Shown piece by piece: positions 32,420-43,500 of a DNA stretch of 64,000 nucleotides (the first letter of the stretch is position 1; each line of letters begins with the position of its first letter). The notes beneath the pieces are model-generated. The model was given only the letters and a program-made list of their open reading frames with translations. It had not been told where the DNA came from and searched no databases. Position numbers and translations under genes: made by a program. Location: assembly GCA_963921195.1 (NCBI GenBank), contig OY992537.1, forward strand, positions 50,368,313 to 50,432,312, read 5' to 3'. The stretch comes from Pegoplata infirma (Eukaryota; Arthropoda; Insecta; Diptera; Anthomyiidae).

Positions 32420-35408
32420 TGGGGGTTTTCGTGTCAACTGACACAACTTTTGAAACCGATGTCTTCCGATCGGGATGAAATTTGCACCAAGGTTAGTCCT
32501 ATGGATAGTAGTTCAGACACAATTTTTCAACGAGATCGGTCAAGAACTCTCTGAGTTAGAGGGGGTCGAAATTTGACATTTTGGCCAAAGAGGTGTTGAT
32601 TCTCATTCATGTAACTTCTTACCTATTGTTTTTAGCAAAATGTGTCCCAAAGAGTTTAGATAGCTATTTCTTCAGTCTTTCGAAAAAAAAATATAAAAAA
32701 AATAAAAAAAAAAATTTTGATTTTTTTTCTTAAAAATCCAAAACTTTTTTGACTTTTTCCTCAAATTGGGCCCTTTTTTTTTTTTTTTTTTTTGATTCAA
32801 AAGAAACCTTAGGTGATTTCCTTTAAGAGCTGTGGGGTCGCTTAGTGGGATGCGAGTGGGATATCTATGAAAAAATTTTTTTTGTAACTTTGGAACACAA
32901 AAAACGGTTCTTCAATTTGCACTATTAGGCGTGGGATAGCTAACCAGTTTTCGATTTCGATTCGCGATACCCTCTAATTTTTTTAGGTTCGAAAAAGAAA
33001 GCACGAGCCAAAAAATGGGGGCGGTGCACAGTGCCACATTTGGCCAATCTAGGACGACAAAAATCCAATTTTATTTATATTGACTGGAAATTCGGTATAA
33101 ATGTTAGTTTTGACTTCAAAAACAACATTATGAAAAATATGGGAGGCCAGTTAACGGCCACGCCCACTTTTTAAAAAATTTTTAATTTTGGTTGTAATTT
33201 CTTTAAACTTGGTATATATACACTGAAGGACTGTAGAAATAATATCACAAAAAAAGGGGGCGGTCAGACAACTGCCACGCCCACTTTTTAAAATTATGTT
33301 TAAAAAATATGTAAAAACAAGGTTTACATATCGCCCCACTGTAGTCGGCGTCGCAGACGGTCGCAAAAGTTAGCCGTTGAAATTAGTACTATAGATATTG
33401 GTCAATATGTCTGAAAAAGTCCGGCGACCAATAGAGACCAAACACAAAAGTTCTATTCCATCAAAAAAAATAAATATATAATTTTCTTTTCAAAAATTTT
33501 TATTATGTTAAAAATTTAATAAAAAAATAGAAAAAAATATTTAAAAAAAGAAGAAAGGATATGACTTAAAGCCTTTAAATATCCTTTAAAATTACCAAAA
33601 AAGAGTGTATAAATATCTTTTTTTGTTAAAAAGTTACAACAGTTTAAAATCGACTTAATTAATGCGAAATAATGAGCACTACTTTCAGGACTTTACAAGA
33701 TGCAACTTTATGCACCCACATCTTAATAACGAATAGAATTATAGTTCTTATATGAGTATTTCCGTGTTATTAGGAATGTTTTATAATACATACAAACAAA
33801 TCATAAAAATCGTGGAACTTTTTTTTTTGATTTTTGTCGTGCTAGATTGGCCAAATGTGGCACTGTGCGGTGGGGAGGGGCCATATGGCCCCTCATTGGG
33901 GTCAAAGTTGGGCGTAAAGAGGTAAAAATCTTCAAAAAGCCCCATAACTCCCCTAGAAACGCCCGTGGAGGGGTGCAATGTGAGACCGACCTCCAATAAT
34001 TTTCTGCCCCCAACATTTTTCTTGAACATACCTTACCCCTATTTCCACTTCCTAAGGGGGCTCCCATACAAAATGACATTTTTATAAAATTTGCTCCTAC
34101 CGCTCTAACTGTCCATAGGGTGCCCCTAGAGATGTAAAATGTATGACCGACCCCCAATATTTTTTCAACTCCAACATTTTCTTAGAATATACCTACCCTT
34201 TATTTTCAACTCTTAAGGGGGTCCCCATACATTTTTTTTTATTTTTTTATTAGTTTTTAAAAATACATGTTTATATAATGTATGGGAGCCCCTTAGGGAG
34301 TGGAGATAGGGTGTTATGATGTTCGGACAAAATGTTGGTAACTAAAAAATAATGGGGGTTGGTCGTAATTTTTGCCTCTCTAGGAGGCACGATAGGGGCG
34401 GTAGGAGCTGGTTTAATAAAACAAATTTATAAAAAATAAAAGAAATGTATGGGGACCACCTTAAGGGTTAAAGATACATTGTAGGTATGTTTGCAAAAAA
34501 TTTTGGAATTAATAAAATAATGGAGGTGGGTCATACATTTGGCCCCACTAGGGGCACCTTAGGGCAAGTTAGAATGGTAGGATCAAATTTTTTAAAAATG
34601 TTTTGTATGGGAGCCCCCTTAGGAAGTGGAAATAGGGGTAAGGTATGTTCAAGAAAAATGTTGGGGGCAGAAAATTATTGGAGGTCGGTCTCACATTGCA
34701 CCCCTCCAGGGGCGTTTCTAGGGGAGTTTTGGGGCATTTTGAGGATTTTTACCTCTTTACGCCCAACTTTGACCCCAATGAGGGGCCATATGGCCCCTCC
34801 CCACCGCCCAAATTTTTTGGCTCGTGCTTTCTTTTTCGAACCTAAAAAAATTAGAGGGTATCGCGGATCGAAATCGAAAACTGGTTAGCTATCACACGCC
34901 TAATAGTGCAAATTGAAGAACCGTTTTTTGTGTTCCAAAGTTACAAAAAAATTTTTTTCATAGATATCCCACTCGCATCCCACTAAGCGACCCCACAGCT
35001 CTTAAAGGAAATCACCTAAGCTTTCTTTTGAATAAAAAAAAAAAAAAAAAAAAGGGCCCAATTTGAGGAAAAAGTCAAAAAAGTTTTGGATTTTTAAGAA
35101 AAAAAATCAAAAATTTTTTTTTTATTTTTTTTATATTTTTTTTTCGAAAGACTGAAGAAATAGCTATCTAAACTCTTTGGGACACATTTTGCTAAAAACG
35201 ATAGGTAAGAAGTTACATGGATGAGAATCAACACCTCTTTGGCCAAAATGTCAAATTTCGACCACCTCTAACTCAGAGAGTTCTTGACCGATCTCGTTGA
35301 AAAATTGTGTCTGAACTACTATCCAATAGGACTAACCTTGGTGCAAATTTCATCCCGATCGGAAGACATCGGTTTCAAAAGTTGTGTCAGTTGACACGAA
35401 AACCCCCA
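32420..35408. mobile_element. foldback family FB-C copy 1, 3 kb
   Basis: The termini are TGGGGGTTTTCGTGTCAACT at 32420 and its complement at 35408, next to TATA-rich sequence. The arms of about 620 bp are highly similar (CTCTGAGTTAGAGG and CCTCTAACTCAGAG, AGCACGAGCC and GGCTCGTGCT). The interior contains a second palindrome (33840-34800) and a TGGCCAATCTAGGACGACAA motif found inverted at about 33830-33856. The TGGGG..TGTCAA start and the inner modules tie it to FB-A. No transposase. Confidence 0.88.
33840..34800. repeat. inner palindrome of FB-C with shared modules
   Basis: GGGGCCATATGGCCCCTC at about 33875 pairs with the same sequence at about 34780. Between them TTGGGCGTAAAGAGG, AGACCGACCTCCAATAAT, CCCCAACATTTTTCTTG and CTAAGGGGGCTCCCATAC recur as complements around a centre near 34310. 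The frames 33801-34157 (-) and 34487-34888 (+) encode almost the same peptide because they are mirror copies. They are not genes. Confidence 0.85.
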
Positions 35409-35495
35409 TATATATTTTTGAATTTTCATTTTGTAGTTTTATGTGTATGTGTTAGAGTTCGTTTGGTGACTATGTCACTTCAACTGTTTATCGGA

Positions 35496-36490
35496 TATCA
35501 TAGTTTTTTTAAAGGATTTAGGGGAGCTAAAAAGAATGCCGGTATTTTTTTGGAAAATGTTCGTTCCTTGGGGTGGTTTAAAGCATCTGAAAACGCTGAA
35601 TTTGAGCTGATTTTTCTGCAGAGAAAAAATTGCTGAATATATTGCAAATCTGATTTCACCAGTCGATTCTACAGCAAAAATTAATACAATAGCATTTTTT
35701 GAACTCTTAAAAAATGTTCCAATAACCCACAGCAGGGGCGGAAAAATCGATTTTTTTTTTTTAATTTAATTATTTTTTTAATTGCGCACGACGAAGAGGC
35801 AGTTTTTGCAAAGAAAATTGGTACAAAAAGCACCTTTCTATCACAACCCATTAAAAAGTTGTAAGGCTTCAAAGTTTTTTTTTCTAATGGCAAAATTATA
35901 AAACACTGACCGAAATTTGAAAATTTTTTGGATGGGTCAGCGGTCTGGACACTCGTTTTCGATTTTCTTCTCAATGCTGATTCCAAATCTGGTATCCAAA
36001 ATGTTCCGTAACGTCAGGTTTTTGAGATAATTGAGGTTAAAGTTCACAAAAAAAACGCATTTTTGTGCATTATTGAGAGCATTTTTTGTGATGTTTTTGG
36101 ATGATATTCTGGTATCATAAAACTTGTTTTCGATTAAAATTTCGATGCTGATTCTGAACCTAGTTTTCAAATTTTTCTATCACGTCATGTTTTCGAGAAA
36201 ATTGAGGTCAAAGTTCTCAAAGAACGTGTTTTTGTCCATTTTTGAGAGCTTATAACTTTTTAACGGGTTGTGACAGAACGGAAAATTTGGTACCATTTTG
36301 TTAAGCTGAAAATGCCCTTAAATTGTGCATATTTAAAAAATTAATTTAAAAAGAAAATGGAAAAACCTTATATTTCCGCCCTGTGCGGTGGGTTTTTGGA
36401 ACTTTTTTAAGAGTTTTAAAAAGTTTTTTGCTGTTGAATGCGATATATTCAGTCGTTTTTGCTCCCTAAATCCTTCAAAAAAAGGATGAT
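35496..36490. mobile_element. foldback family FB-H
   Basis: The left end reads ATATCATAGTTTTTTTAAAG then GATTTAGGGGAGC; the right end is the complement GCTCCCTAAATCCTTC..AAAGGATGATA. Inverted matches continue inward, for example GTTCCAATAACCCACAGC and GCGGTGGGTTTTTGGAAC. The centre has two direct units of about 170 bp (near 35965 and 36140) with ATGCTGATTC. Ends are approximate. Confidence 0.7.
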
Positions 36491-36512
36491 ACCCGCAGAT
36501 CAAATTTTAGAA

Positions 36513-36825
36513 ATTAATTTTAAGACATTCTAGCTATGTCCGTCTGTCTGTCTGTGGAAATGATGATCACGGCCAAAATATTACACCGAGATGACTGAAA
36601 CTTAACATTTTTATTGGAAGTTCTCCCGAGAAGTTTGGTATTGCATTTGAGCGATATCGGTTTAGCGGTTAAAAAGTTATGAACAAAAATATAAGGACAC
36701 CTCAAAAATTGTAGATCATTCAACATAACCTAAAAATACAAAATGCTTTAATTCGGCTGCTGGTTGACATATGTTTACATAATAGAACACGAAATGGTAT
36801 TTAAACAAGTACGAACATATTTTTT
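36513..36825 (-). mobile_element. mini-me-like element g, partial
   Basis: It matches elements b and h from TTTTAAGACATTCTAGC, through GTCCGTCTGTCTGTCTG (36540) and TTGGAAGTTCTCCCGAGAAG, to CAAGTACGAACATATTTTT. Both element ends are missing. It lies directly beside FB-H. Confidence 0.75.
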
Positions 36826-36844
36826 AAGGCTGCAGGCAAAATCG

Positions 36845-37545
36845 GCGTACGGACATAGCGCCCAAGGTCTTATCGCCCAAAACCGTAAATGTCATATCGC
36901 CCAAGCTGCGACATATAGCCCAAAATGATAGGTCTGAAAATGTTATTTCTCCCAAAACAAAATTGTCAAAAAATCCAAAATATTTTTTTTGGGCAAAATG
37001 TCGAAATTACGACTTCTAGATTTGTTTTTTTATAATAAAGGTTTTCTGCATAGACGGCCTTCGGCCGGGCTTAGGGATTACATACTCCATGCATTAAACC
37101 CACTCTCTCTGCAAACCAAAGCTATTTTGGTTATCAGGCCTTTTTGATGCATAACAAATTTGATAGTGTAAAGGCCTGCATCCCTAGAAAACTTTTCTTT
37201 ACGGAGAGGGTGGGTTTAATGTATGGATTTTGAAATCCCTAAGCCCGGCCGGAGGCCGGCTACGCATAAAAACTTTAAAATATTGTGTTAAAAAAAAACA
37301 ATATTGGTGAGTTTTATGATTATTTTTTTGTGTGCTATGACATTTTATAAATTCAACATTTTGATATTTGGGTAATATGACATTTTTGATAATTTATATT
37401 AATTTAAAGAAAATTGTTAAAATACCCAAATATAATGGCCATATCGTCCAAAAAATTTTGTAACAACAACTAACACACATTTTTTTTGGGTGGAATGACT
37501 TTTTTAAATTGGGCGATATGCACTTGGGCGCTATGTCCGTACGTC
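36845..37545. mobile_element. foldback element FB-I, 10-bp TSD
   Basis: The termini are CGTACGGACATAGCGCCC at 36846 and its complement ending at 37543. Both sides carry GGCAAAATCG (36835-36844 and 37546-37555). A 9-10 bp duplication suggests a MULE-type element. Subterminal regions repeat ATCGCCCAA/TAGCCCAAA and the centre is the GC-rich hairpin at 37043-37270. No protein. Confidence 0.78.
37043..37270. repeat. GC-rich hairpin nested in FB-I
   Basis: GACGGCCTTCGGCCGGGCTT at 37053 pairs with AAGCCCGGCCGGAGGCCGGC at about 37241, each with its own small hairpin. Inside, TTAAACCCACTCTC and GAGGGTGGGTTTAA pair, as do AGGCCTT and AAGGCCT. It is likely a separate palindromic insertion because its composition differs sharply from FB-I. 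Confidence 0.7.
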
Positions 37546-37555
37546 GGCAAAATCG

Positions 37556-38992
37556 CCCAAAAAAAAAATCGCCGAAAAAAGAAAATGAAATTTCGCCCCA
37601 AAAACTTTTCATACAAATTTGGGCCATATTTCATATGAAAATTTACCCAAAATTTTTGGGCACATTTTCATAGTTTTTGGGCGAAATTTCGAAATAAAAA
37701 ATTGGGTGATGTTTCATTAGGAAAAATTGCCCAAAAATAAAATATAAAAAAATTGCCCATTTTTAGTTTGGATTGAATTTTTTGTCAAAATCTTAAAATG
37801 TCAAAACCGAAAAAAGTTGCAATGAAACAGAAAATTGAATAATTTAATATCCTACATAGTGAAACAAACTAAAGCAAATAGTTTATTCATTTTTTAGAAA
37901 CAATACAGCGAATTGTTTGATAAATTATATACTTAACTAACCACGAAAAAGCTGATGAACAACCTTCCCGTTGTGGAGTAACAGACAAAGATTCTGGTGG
38001 GAAGTTTAAATTTAAATTTTTTAAATTGATATTATTCGGTTAACCGATTAAATCTCAATCCAGATTAATTACTTAATCGATTAACCGATTAAATCAGAAC
38101 CTAGATTAATTGAATACCCTAATATATACACTGCGTGGCAAAACTGGCTTCTATTTACCTGCCCTAATATGTGAAACATTTTTTTAAAAGAAAAGTATTT
38201 CAGAGTCAGCAACTTTTCGAAATCAAAATGTCAAAGAATCTAAAAATTTTTCTATAACGCGAAATGTTTCAGAATCTGATAAGTGTTTTTCAAAAATTGT
38301 CTTAAAATCTGCGTTTGGACTGAAAACTTATCGTTAAAATTTAAATACTTTTAGTTTTACAGGGTTAATGTAACATTGTCGCTAAACTAATTTACTCTGT
38401 TAAAAATTTTATTTACTGAAACCCCTATAAAAAGATATATTCACGTACATATGAATGAATTCATTTTAAACTAATTTGCATAACGAAATTCATTTTTTAT
38501 TTTTTCTCGATTTCTTTGTGTGTATGTATTCAATTGTAAATGAATGGTACGAATGTATTTGTTTGGAACAAACAAACTGTACATCCGTTGATGCCTGCCA
38601 CTTTTTTTTTTGTTCCTATGAAAGATACCAAATATTACAATGGAGGATAACGGTTGTTAGTAGTAATATGGCCTGTTTGGTATAACAGTTACCAGAGGCT
38701 ATAAAAGTTTTTTGTCGGTTTATGTTTTCGATGTTTTTATATTCTTGGGTTTTTTTTTTGAAGTCAATAAATTTAGATGGCAAATATTTTTTTTTGAAAA
38801 CTTTATTCTTTAACAGATACTTGATGATACTGTTTTTTAACTTCATCACATGGAAATATTTTTGAGTGTTCCGTTTATTTTTCTGTCTACTTTAATCTTA
38901 ACCTCAGGGGGTGTTGTGATATGACCGATGACTGTTGAAGTACACGTGAGTGATATGAGTAAGTACTGTTTTTTTTAATATTAATGTGGTTA
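37556..38992. other. GCCCAAA-rich repeat then A/T-rich DNA
   Basis: 37556-37770 repeats ATCGCCCAAAAA, GGGCGAAATTTCG and TTGCCCA motifs in both orientations, probably the element into which FB-I jumped. 38035-38110 has two direct copies of TTAACCGATTAAATC. From 38120 on nothing is recognised; the frames at 38476 and 38616 (-) are low-complexity. Confidence 0.5.
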
Positions 38993-39540
38993 CACAGAAA
39001 AAAATATGGAGGAAACAAATTTGAGTAATCACTTGTTTAAATTTAAAAACAAAAATTGAGTAATTTTTTAATTGACGCAATTAAAAATTTACTTAAAAAT
39101 TTTAAAAACAATTTAAGTAAATAATTTAATAAAAATTTAATAGTTTTTTTATTTTTTTTTAATTTTCATAGTTTTTTCAATTCTCGTTTAGTTTATAGTT
39201 TTTTGTGTATGTATATGAAAGTTTGTAATCGTCTTTATAAAATTTTCCTATGTTTTTGAGAGATAAATATGTTTGGTAAAGTCTGAAAAAACAAGTTTTT
39301 TGTTTTTTTTTTTTAATTTAAAACTTTTTTAAACTTAAAAAAAAAAAAAATAGATAAATTTTGAGTAAATTTTTAATTGTGTCAATTAAAAATTTACTCA
39401 AATTTTTTTTCAAACATTTAATAACTTTTTATTAAAAATTTACTCAATACTATTAAATCGTTTACTGGTGCAAAATTGAGTAATTTTTTACTCAATAGTA
39501 TTAAAAATTTACTCAAATATTTTTTTTATTTTTTTCTGTG
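38993..39540. mobile_element. MITE, CACAGAAAAAAA termini, TA TSD
   Basis: The ends are CACAGAAAAAAATATGG at 38993 and ATTTTTTTCTGTG at 39540, both next to TA. Many TTGAGTAATTTTTTAATTG and AATTAAAAATTTACTCAA motifs lie near each end in opposite orientations. The middle is A/T-rich with long T and A runs. No protein. Confidence 0.75.
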
Positions 39541-40440
39541 TATCTTTTTTATTTAGGTTTGTAAATTACATGTTTGGATATACTTACTCTATGGTATTCC
39601 ATTTTTAAATAAAATTATTTTTAATAAGCTCAACTCAGTTGGATATTATTTTAAGCATCAAAAATCTTTTATTTTTTTGTATTAAATACTAGCATTCCAG
39701 TCCTGAACATCGTTACCGGTAATTTAATATAGCGGATTAAGGAAGAATCAGGGTGAGTATCCCCATTTCCAAAATTCTTTACAACAGAATATTTTTTTAT
39801 TTAATTGTGGATTATAAGAGTCCCCGCACATCCATGTCGGAGCAGGTGACGGTCATGAAAGAGTACAGGAGCAAATAAAGACGACATATCCCAGCAAAAA
39901 ATAATCGAGATTGTGGAAGCAGTTCATAATTTTTCTGACATACACAAGCGCTTCGTCTTCAGCACATAGATATGTCTGCCTTACAGTAGTGCATACTAGA
40001 TGCTCTACTGTAAGGCAGATATAGAAATATAAATTTTTTGAAAAATTACGAAAGTAATCACACATTTTTAAATACATTCACTTACATTAGTGCATCTAGT
40101 ATGCACTTCTGTAAGGCAGAGAGAAAAAACTATACATTATACGACGACTTACGAACATTAAACACCAAAACGAAAATTTGGATGACACAATAAAACAAAT
40201 ATTTTTAATTCAGTTGATATTCTGTTTTTCTTTGTGAACGGACGTGTACACATGTGCAAAAGTGAAAACCAAATTTTTTTTACTTTGCCAAACTAAGGCA
40301 TTTAAACAATTTAAATAATTTTAAATTCGGAGATTTTCGTACAAAAGCCGCGAGCGCGACCTTAAGATAATATTTTAAAAAACCCCCAAAAAAAACGATT
40401 TTTTTTTTTCATTAAGAGGAACAAATTTAGGGGGTAAGAC
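39541..40440. other. A/T-rich DNA with a TCTGCCTTACAG inverted motif
   Basis: GTCTGCCTTACAGTAGTGC (39970) pairs with CTACTGTAAGGCAGAT (40007-40022), and another copy, GTGCATCTAGTATGCACTTC followed by TGTAAGGCAG, lies at about 40092-40121. The whole 39965-40125 block may be a small palindromic MITE. The rest holds no recognised gene. Confidence 0.5.
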
Positions 40441-40775
40441 CTAAAGAAAAGAATTTTTTTTTTCTGGACACTCTAATCTAGGGGTCGCTCATCGTGGTCA
40501 AATTTGGTCGAAATTGGGTGTGAAGGTAAAAATATTCACAAAAAGCCCCATAAACTCCCCTGAACTTGCCCCTAGATGAGTCTAATGTGAGGCAAATCCC
40601 CATTAATTTTTCCCCTTGAACATTTTTCCTAAACATACCTAAGCCCTATCGCAACTCCTTAAGGGTACTCCCATGTAAAGTTTACATTTTTAAAAATATT
40701 TGCTTTCACGCTCTAGTTGTTTAAGAAGTGACCCTCGAGGAGTCAAATATTTATATGACCGACCCCCAATATTTT

Positions 40776-41399
40776 TATACCCTCCACTTAGTGATAGAGG
40801 GTATATATAAGTTTGTCATTCCGTTTGTAACTCATCGAAATATCGGTCTGGGACCCCATAAAGTATATACATTCATGATGCCCGATCGATTTTAAGACAT
40901 TCTAGCGAGGTCCGTCTGTCCGTCTGTCTGTCTGTCTGTCTGTCTGTGGAAAATGCTGTCACGGACAAAATATTGTACAGAGATGACTGAAACTTAACAT
41001 ATTTATTGGAAGTTCTCCCGAGAAGTTTGGTATTGCATTTGAGCGATATCAGTTTAGCCGTTCAAAAGTTATGAACGAAAATGTAAGCACACCTCAAAAA
41101 TTTCAGTACATTCAACATAACCTAAAAATACAAAATGCTTTAATTCGGCTTCTGGTTGACATATGTGAACATAATTGAACAACAAATGGTATTTAAACAA
41201 GTACGAACATATTTTTTGACAAAAAAAAAAAATCGCGGATTTTTTTTTACCAAATTTTTTTTTCGCGGAATTTTTTTTTTTAATTTTTTTTTTTTTCAAA
41301 AGTAATTTCCTTTTAAATAAAGTTTTTTGCAATAATCTTTTTGAAATTGTGGAGGGTATCACTACATTCGGCAAGGCCGAATTTAACTTTTTTACTTGT
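40776..41399 (-). mobile_element. mini-me-like element h, complete
   Basis: On the minus strand it starts ACAAGTAAAAAAG with the ATTCGGCCTTGCCGAAT hairpin (about 41365-41382) and ends in the complement of ATACCCTCCACTTAGTG at 40776. The (GTCY)n tract is at 40910-40945. It is the closest match to element b without that element's foldback insertion. The empty site is in FB-C at about 34165. Confidence 0.88.
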
Positions 41400-41576
41400 T
41401 TCAACTCCAACATTTTCTTAGAACGTACCTACCTTCTGTCTTCATTTGACAGACATTTGGTCTCAAATTTGACCCCTCTAGGGGAAAGTCCAGGGGAGCG
41501 GTATGACTTTTTTCGGATTTCTCCCCTTTAAGCATAGTACTCTGTTCGATTTCACGGGGAAAAAATCTGTCAAACT

Positions 41577-42302
41577 CCCCAGGAAAATTTTTCAGAACCG
41601 ATTCTGGCAACACTTGTTCTACAACAGGTTCTTCGGTAACCACACACTATTACACTTCAATTATTCAGAACCAGTTAAGTGAAAATTATTGTGAAGCTTG
41701 TTCTCTGCAATCAAAGTTTCATAACATTTTGGTTCTCAGAAATTAAAAAAAAATATATGTGTCAAAAAAATTATAAAATAAATATTAATTTATTTTTGTT
41801 AACCAAGGAAAAACGTGAATTTCTACTAAAATAGCAGGATATAACCGTGAAAATTGTTGAAACAAAGGTGAGTAAATTAAATTTTCATTGTCTGGGTCGA
41901 GTCAAATACTAATAATGTTATGTTTTTTATTTTTGTTTGCAGAAAATCCATGTTCTGGTATGTCAGTATTGCAAGGCCCAAAATGCAACTTTGGAGGCGA
42001 AAAAGGATAAATGTGTATTAAAAAATATAAATATTCCATGTTATATATGATTGTCTTTGTCTTTTTTTAATAAATTAATGCAATTTAAAATATTTCTTTA
42101 ATTCTTATTTCTGTTTCAAATTTCACTTCTAGAACCGATTCTGAGGAACAAAAATATGTTCTAATTTTGCTTACAAACACCTGTTGCTTTTGGGACAATC
42201 CCTTTGCAAAAAGAATCGGTGTTGCACAAGAATTAGAACAGGATCTATGGAAGTATAAGTTGTTCCACAATCGGTTCTTTGCAACCGAAAATTTTGCTGG
42301 GT
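41577..42302. mobile_element. MITE-like element with CCCAG termini
   Basis: The left end is CCCAGGAAAATTTTTCAGAA at about 41578 and the right end GAAAATTTTGCTGGG at 42301. AGAACCGATTCTGG motifs recur in both ends (41595, 42132) with GTTGTTCCACAATCGGTTC and TTGTTCTACAACAGGTTC. The inside carries an intron-like segment. No transposase. The superfamily is not recognised and the TSD is not clear. Confidence 0.6.
41830..42075 (+). pseudogene. candidate spliced gene fragment
   Basis: A well-formed short intron is predicted at 41868-41942: donor GTGAGT, branch-like ACTAAT at about 41909, a T-rich tract and TTTGCAG. Upstream ITVKIVETK is open for only 11 codons (an in-frame TAG lies at about 41831). 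Downstream 35 codons run from KIHVLVCQYCKAQNATLEAK to PCYI and a TGA at 42048-42050, and AATAAA follows at about 42069. The exon codon composition (VCQYCKAQ) looks coding, but no family is recognised. It may be a 3' exon captured by the surrounding element, or chance. No start codon is present. Confidence 0.3.
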
Positions 42303-42738
42303 CCATTTAAAAAAATAAATTTTTGCAAGGAATTATAGGGAAATTGCTAAAAAAGTTTTCACCCATTTTTATTAAACAAGACAATTTTAATTGTCGTGAC
42401 AAAGTGACATTTCAGTTTTTTATGATGTTTTCTTTCTTATAATTGTCAAAAGTTGTAGATTTTTAAATGATTAATTGCGATTTGGGGCGTTTAAAGTTTA
42501 AGTGAAATTTTCACCGTAAAAAACAGAGTACTTAGCTTTACGCCCAACTGTGAAACCGAAGAGCGTCCCCTAGATCCTAGCCCACCTGCCCCATTTTTTG
42601 GCTTATGCATTTTTTTACGAAAATAAGCGGTTCTAGCGTGTCAAAATCGAAAACTCGTTCACTATCCCATCCCTAATGTTAACATTGATTTTTCACTGGG
42701 CTGCAGCTGGAACCAAAAGAAAAAAAACAAAAAAAAAA

Positions 42739-43500
42739 CAAATGAGAGTGATAAATTTGGCTGTGCCGAATCTTTGATACCCTCCATCATGTTCCAAAAA
42801 AAAAAAAAAATGCAGGCGCTTTTTTGGGGGGAATTAGTATGGTTACCTTTTCTTTCGCGATAAATATTTTCTTAATTCTGATTACCTTTTATTAACAAAT
42901 AAAAATTGTTTTATTCGACCTTATATATATATTTAAATTTTCAGTAGGTTTATTCTAGCTCGTGGTCATATAATATTTTTTTTTATTTTTGCTAAATAAT
43001 CTTGACAATGGAATCTGACAAATTCCGAAATACGTGTCGATTAAGTCTTGCAAAAAATATATATAAATAAACATAAATAAATTTAAAACAAAAAAATAAT
43101 TTTCTTGAGAATATCATAGTTTTAATTAATAAAGGAAATAATAACCTCGAGCTAAAATAAACCTACTCTTTGGACCATTTTTGAAGAAGTAATGAGTAAA
43201 CGAACAAACTCCGTATTTTTAAAAATTCCATATCATTTGAATGGTTCATCAAAAAAAATATGAAAATTTACCAGAAAGGAGTTTTCAAAGTTTACTTAAA
43301 ACTCGAGCTAGAATAACACTCTTGTCGAATACTCTAATCGAATTGGTTTACTTAAAAAATTGGAAAATCTAAAAAAAAAAATTCAAAGTGTCCGATTTGA
43401 CATGGAATTCCCCATATACATTATAGGGTCCCGTCCGATATTTCGATGCATTAGACATGGAATGACAAAGTTACTATACCCCGATACTGTGGTTGGAGGA
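42739..43500 (+). mobile_element. mini-me-like element i, with an FB-A remnant
   Basis: It starts CAAATGAGAGTGATAAATTTGGCTGTGCCGAATC and TTTGATACCCTCCATC, and ends ACATGGAATGACAAAG..CCCCGATACTGTGGTTGGAGG at 43500. The middle is replaced by diverged sequence and a right-arm FB-A fragment (43170-43433) ending TGACATGGAATTCCCCATAT. The (GTCY)n tract is lost. Confidence 0.7.
43170..43433. mobile_element. FB-A copy 3, right-end fragment
   Basis: GGACCATTTTTGAAGAAGTAATGAG, CGAACAAACTCCGTATTTTT, TGGTTCATCAAAAAAAATATG and the terminus GTCCGATTTGACATGG match the right arm of FB-A copy 1 at 15230 and 17500-17661. It again lies in a mini-me-like element at the TATATA position. A 60-bp stretch (43315-43360) is inserted or diverged. 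Confidence 0.75.

Larger units (their letters stand above)
40440..42690. mobile_element. FB-C copy 2, decayed core with two insertions
   Basis: 40480-40775 matches the inner FB-C module (AAAAGCCCCATAAACTCCCC, ATGACCGACCCCCAATATTT). After a mini-me-like insertion it resumes at 41400 (CAACTCCAACATTTTCTTAG), exactly as the uninterrupted copy at 34165. After a second insertion, sequence like the FB-C right arm appears at 42535-42690 (CGCCCAACTGTGAAACC, CATTTTTTGGCTTATGC, AATCGAAAACTCG). It is more diverged than copy 1. Confidence 0.75.

Noticed and set aside
33801..34888. Two similar proteins on opposite strands (about 118 and 133 residues)
   Set aside because: They are mirror copies of one palindrome inside FB-C. 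The peptide similarity follows from the inverted repeat, and neither resembles a known protein.
38037..38110. Two TTAACCGATTAAATC repeats as a regulatory site
   Set aside because: They resemble subterminal motifs of the hAT-type element at 44505, and no adjacent gene exists.
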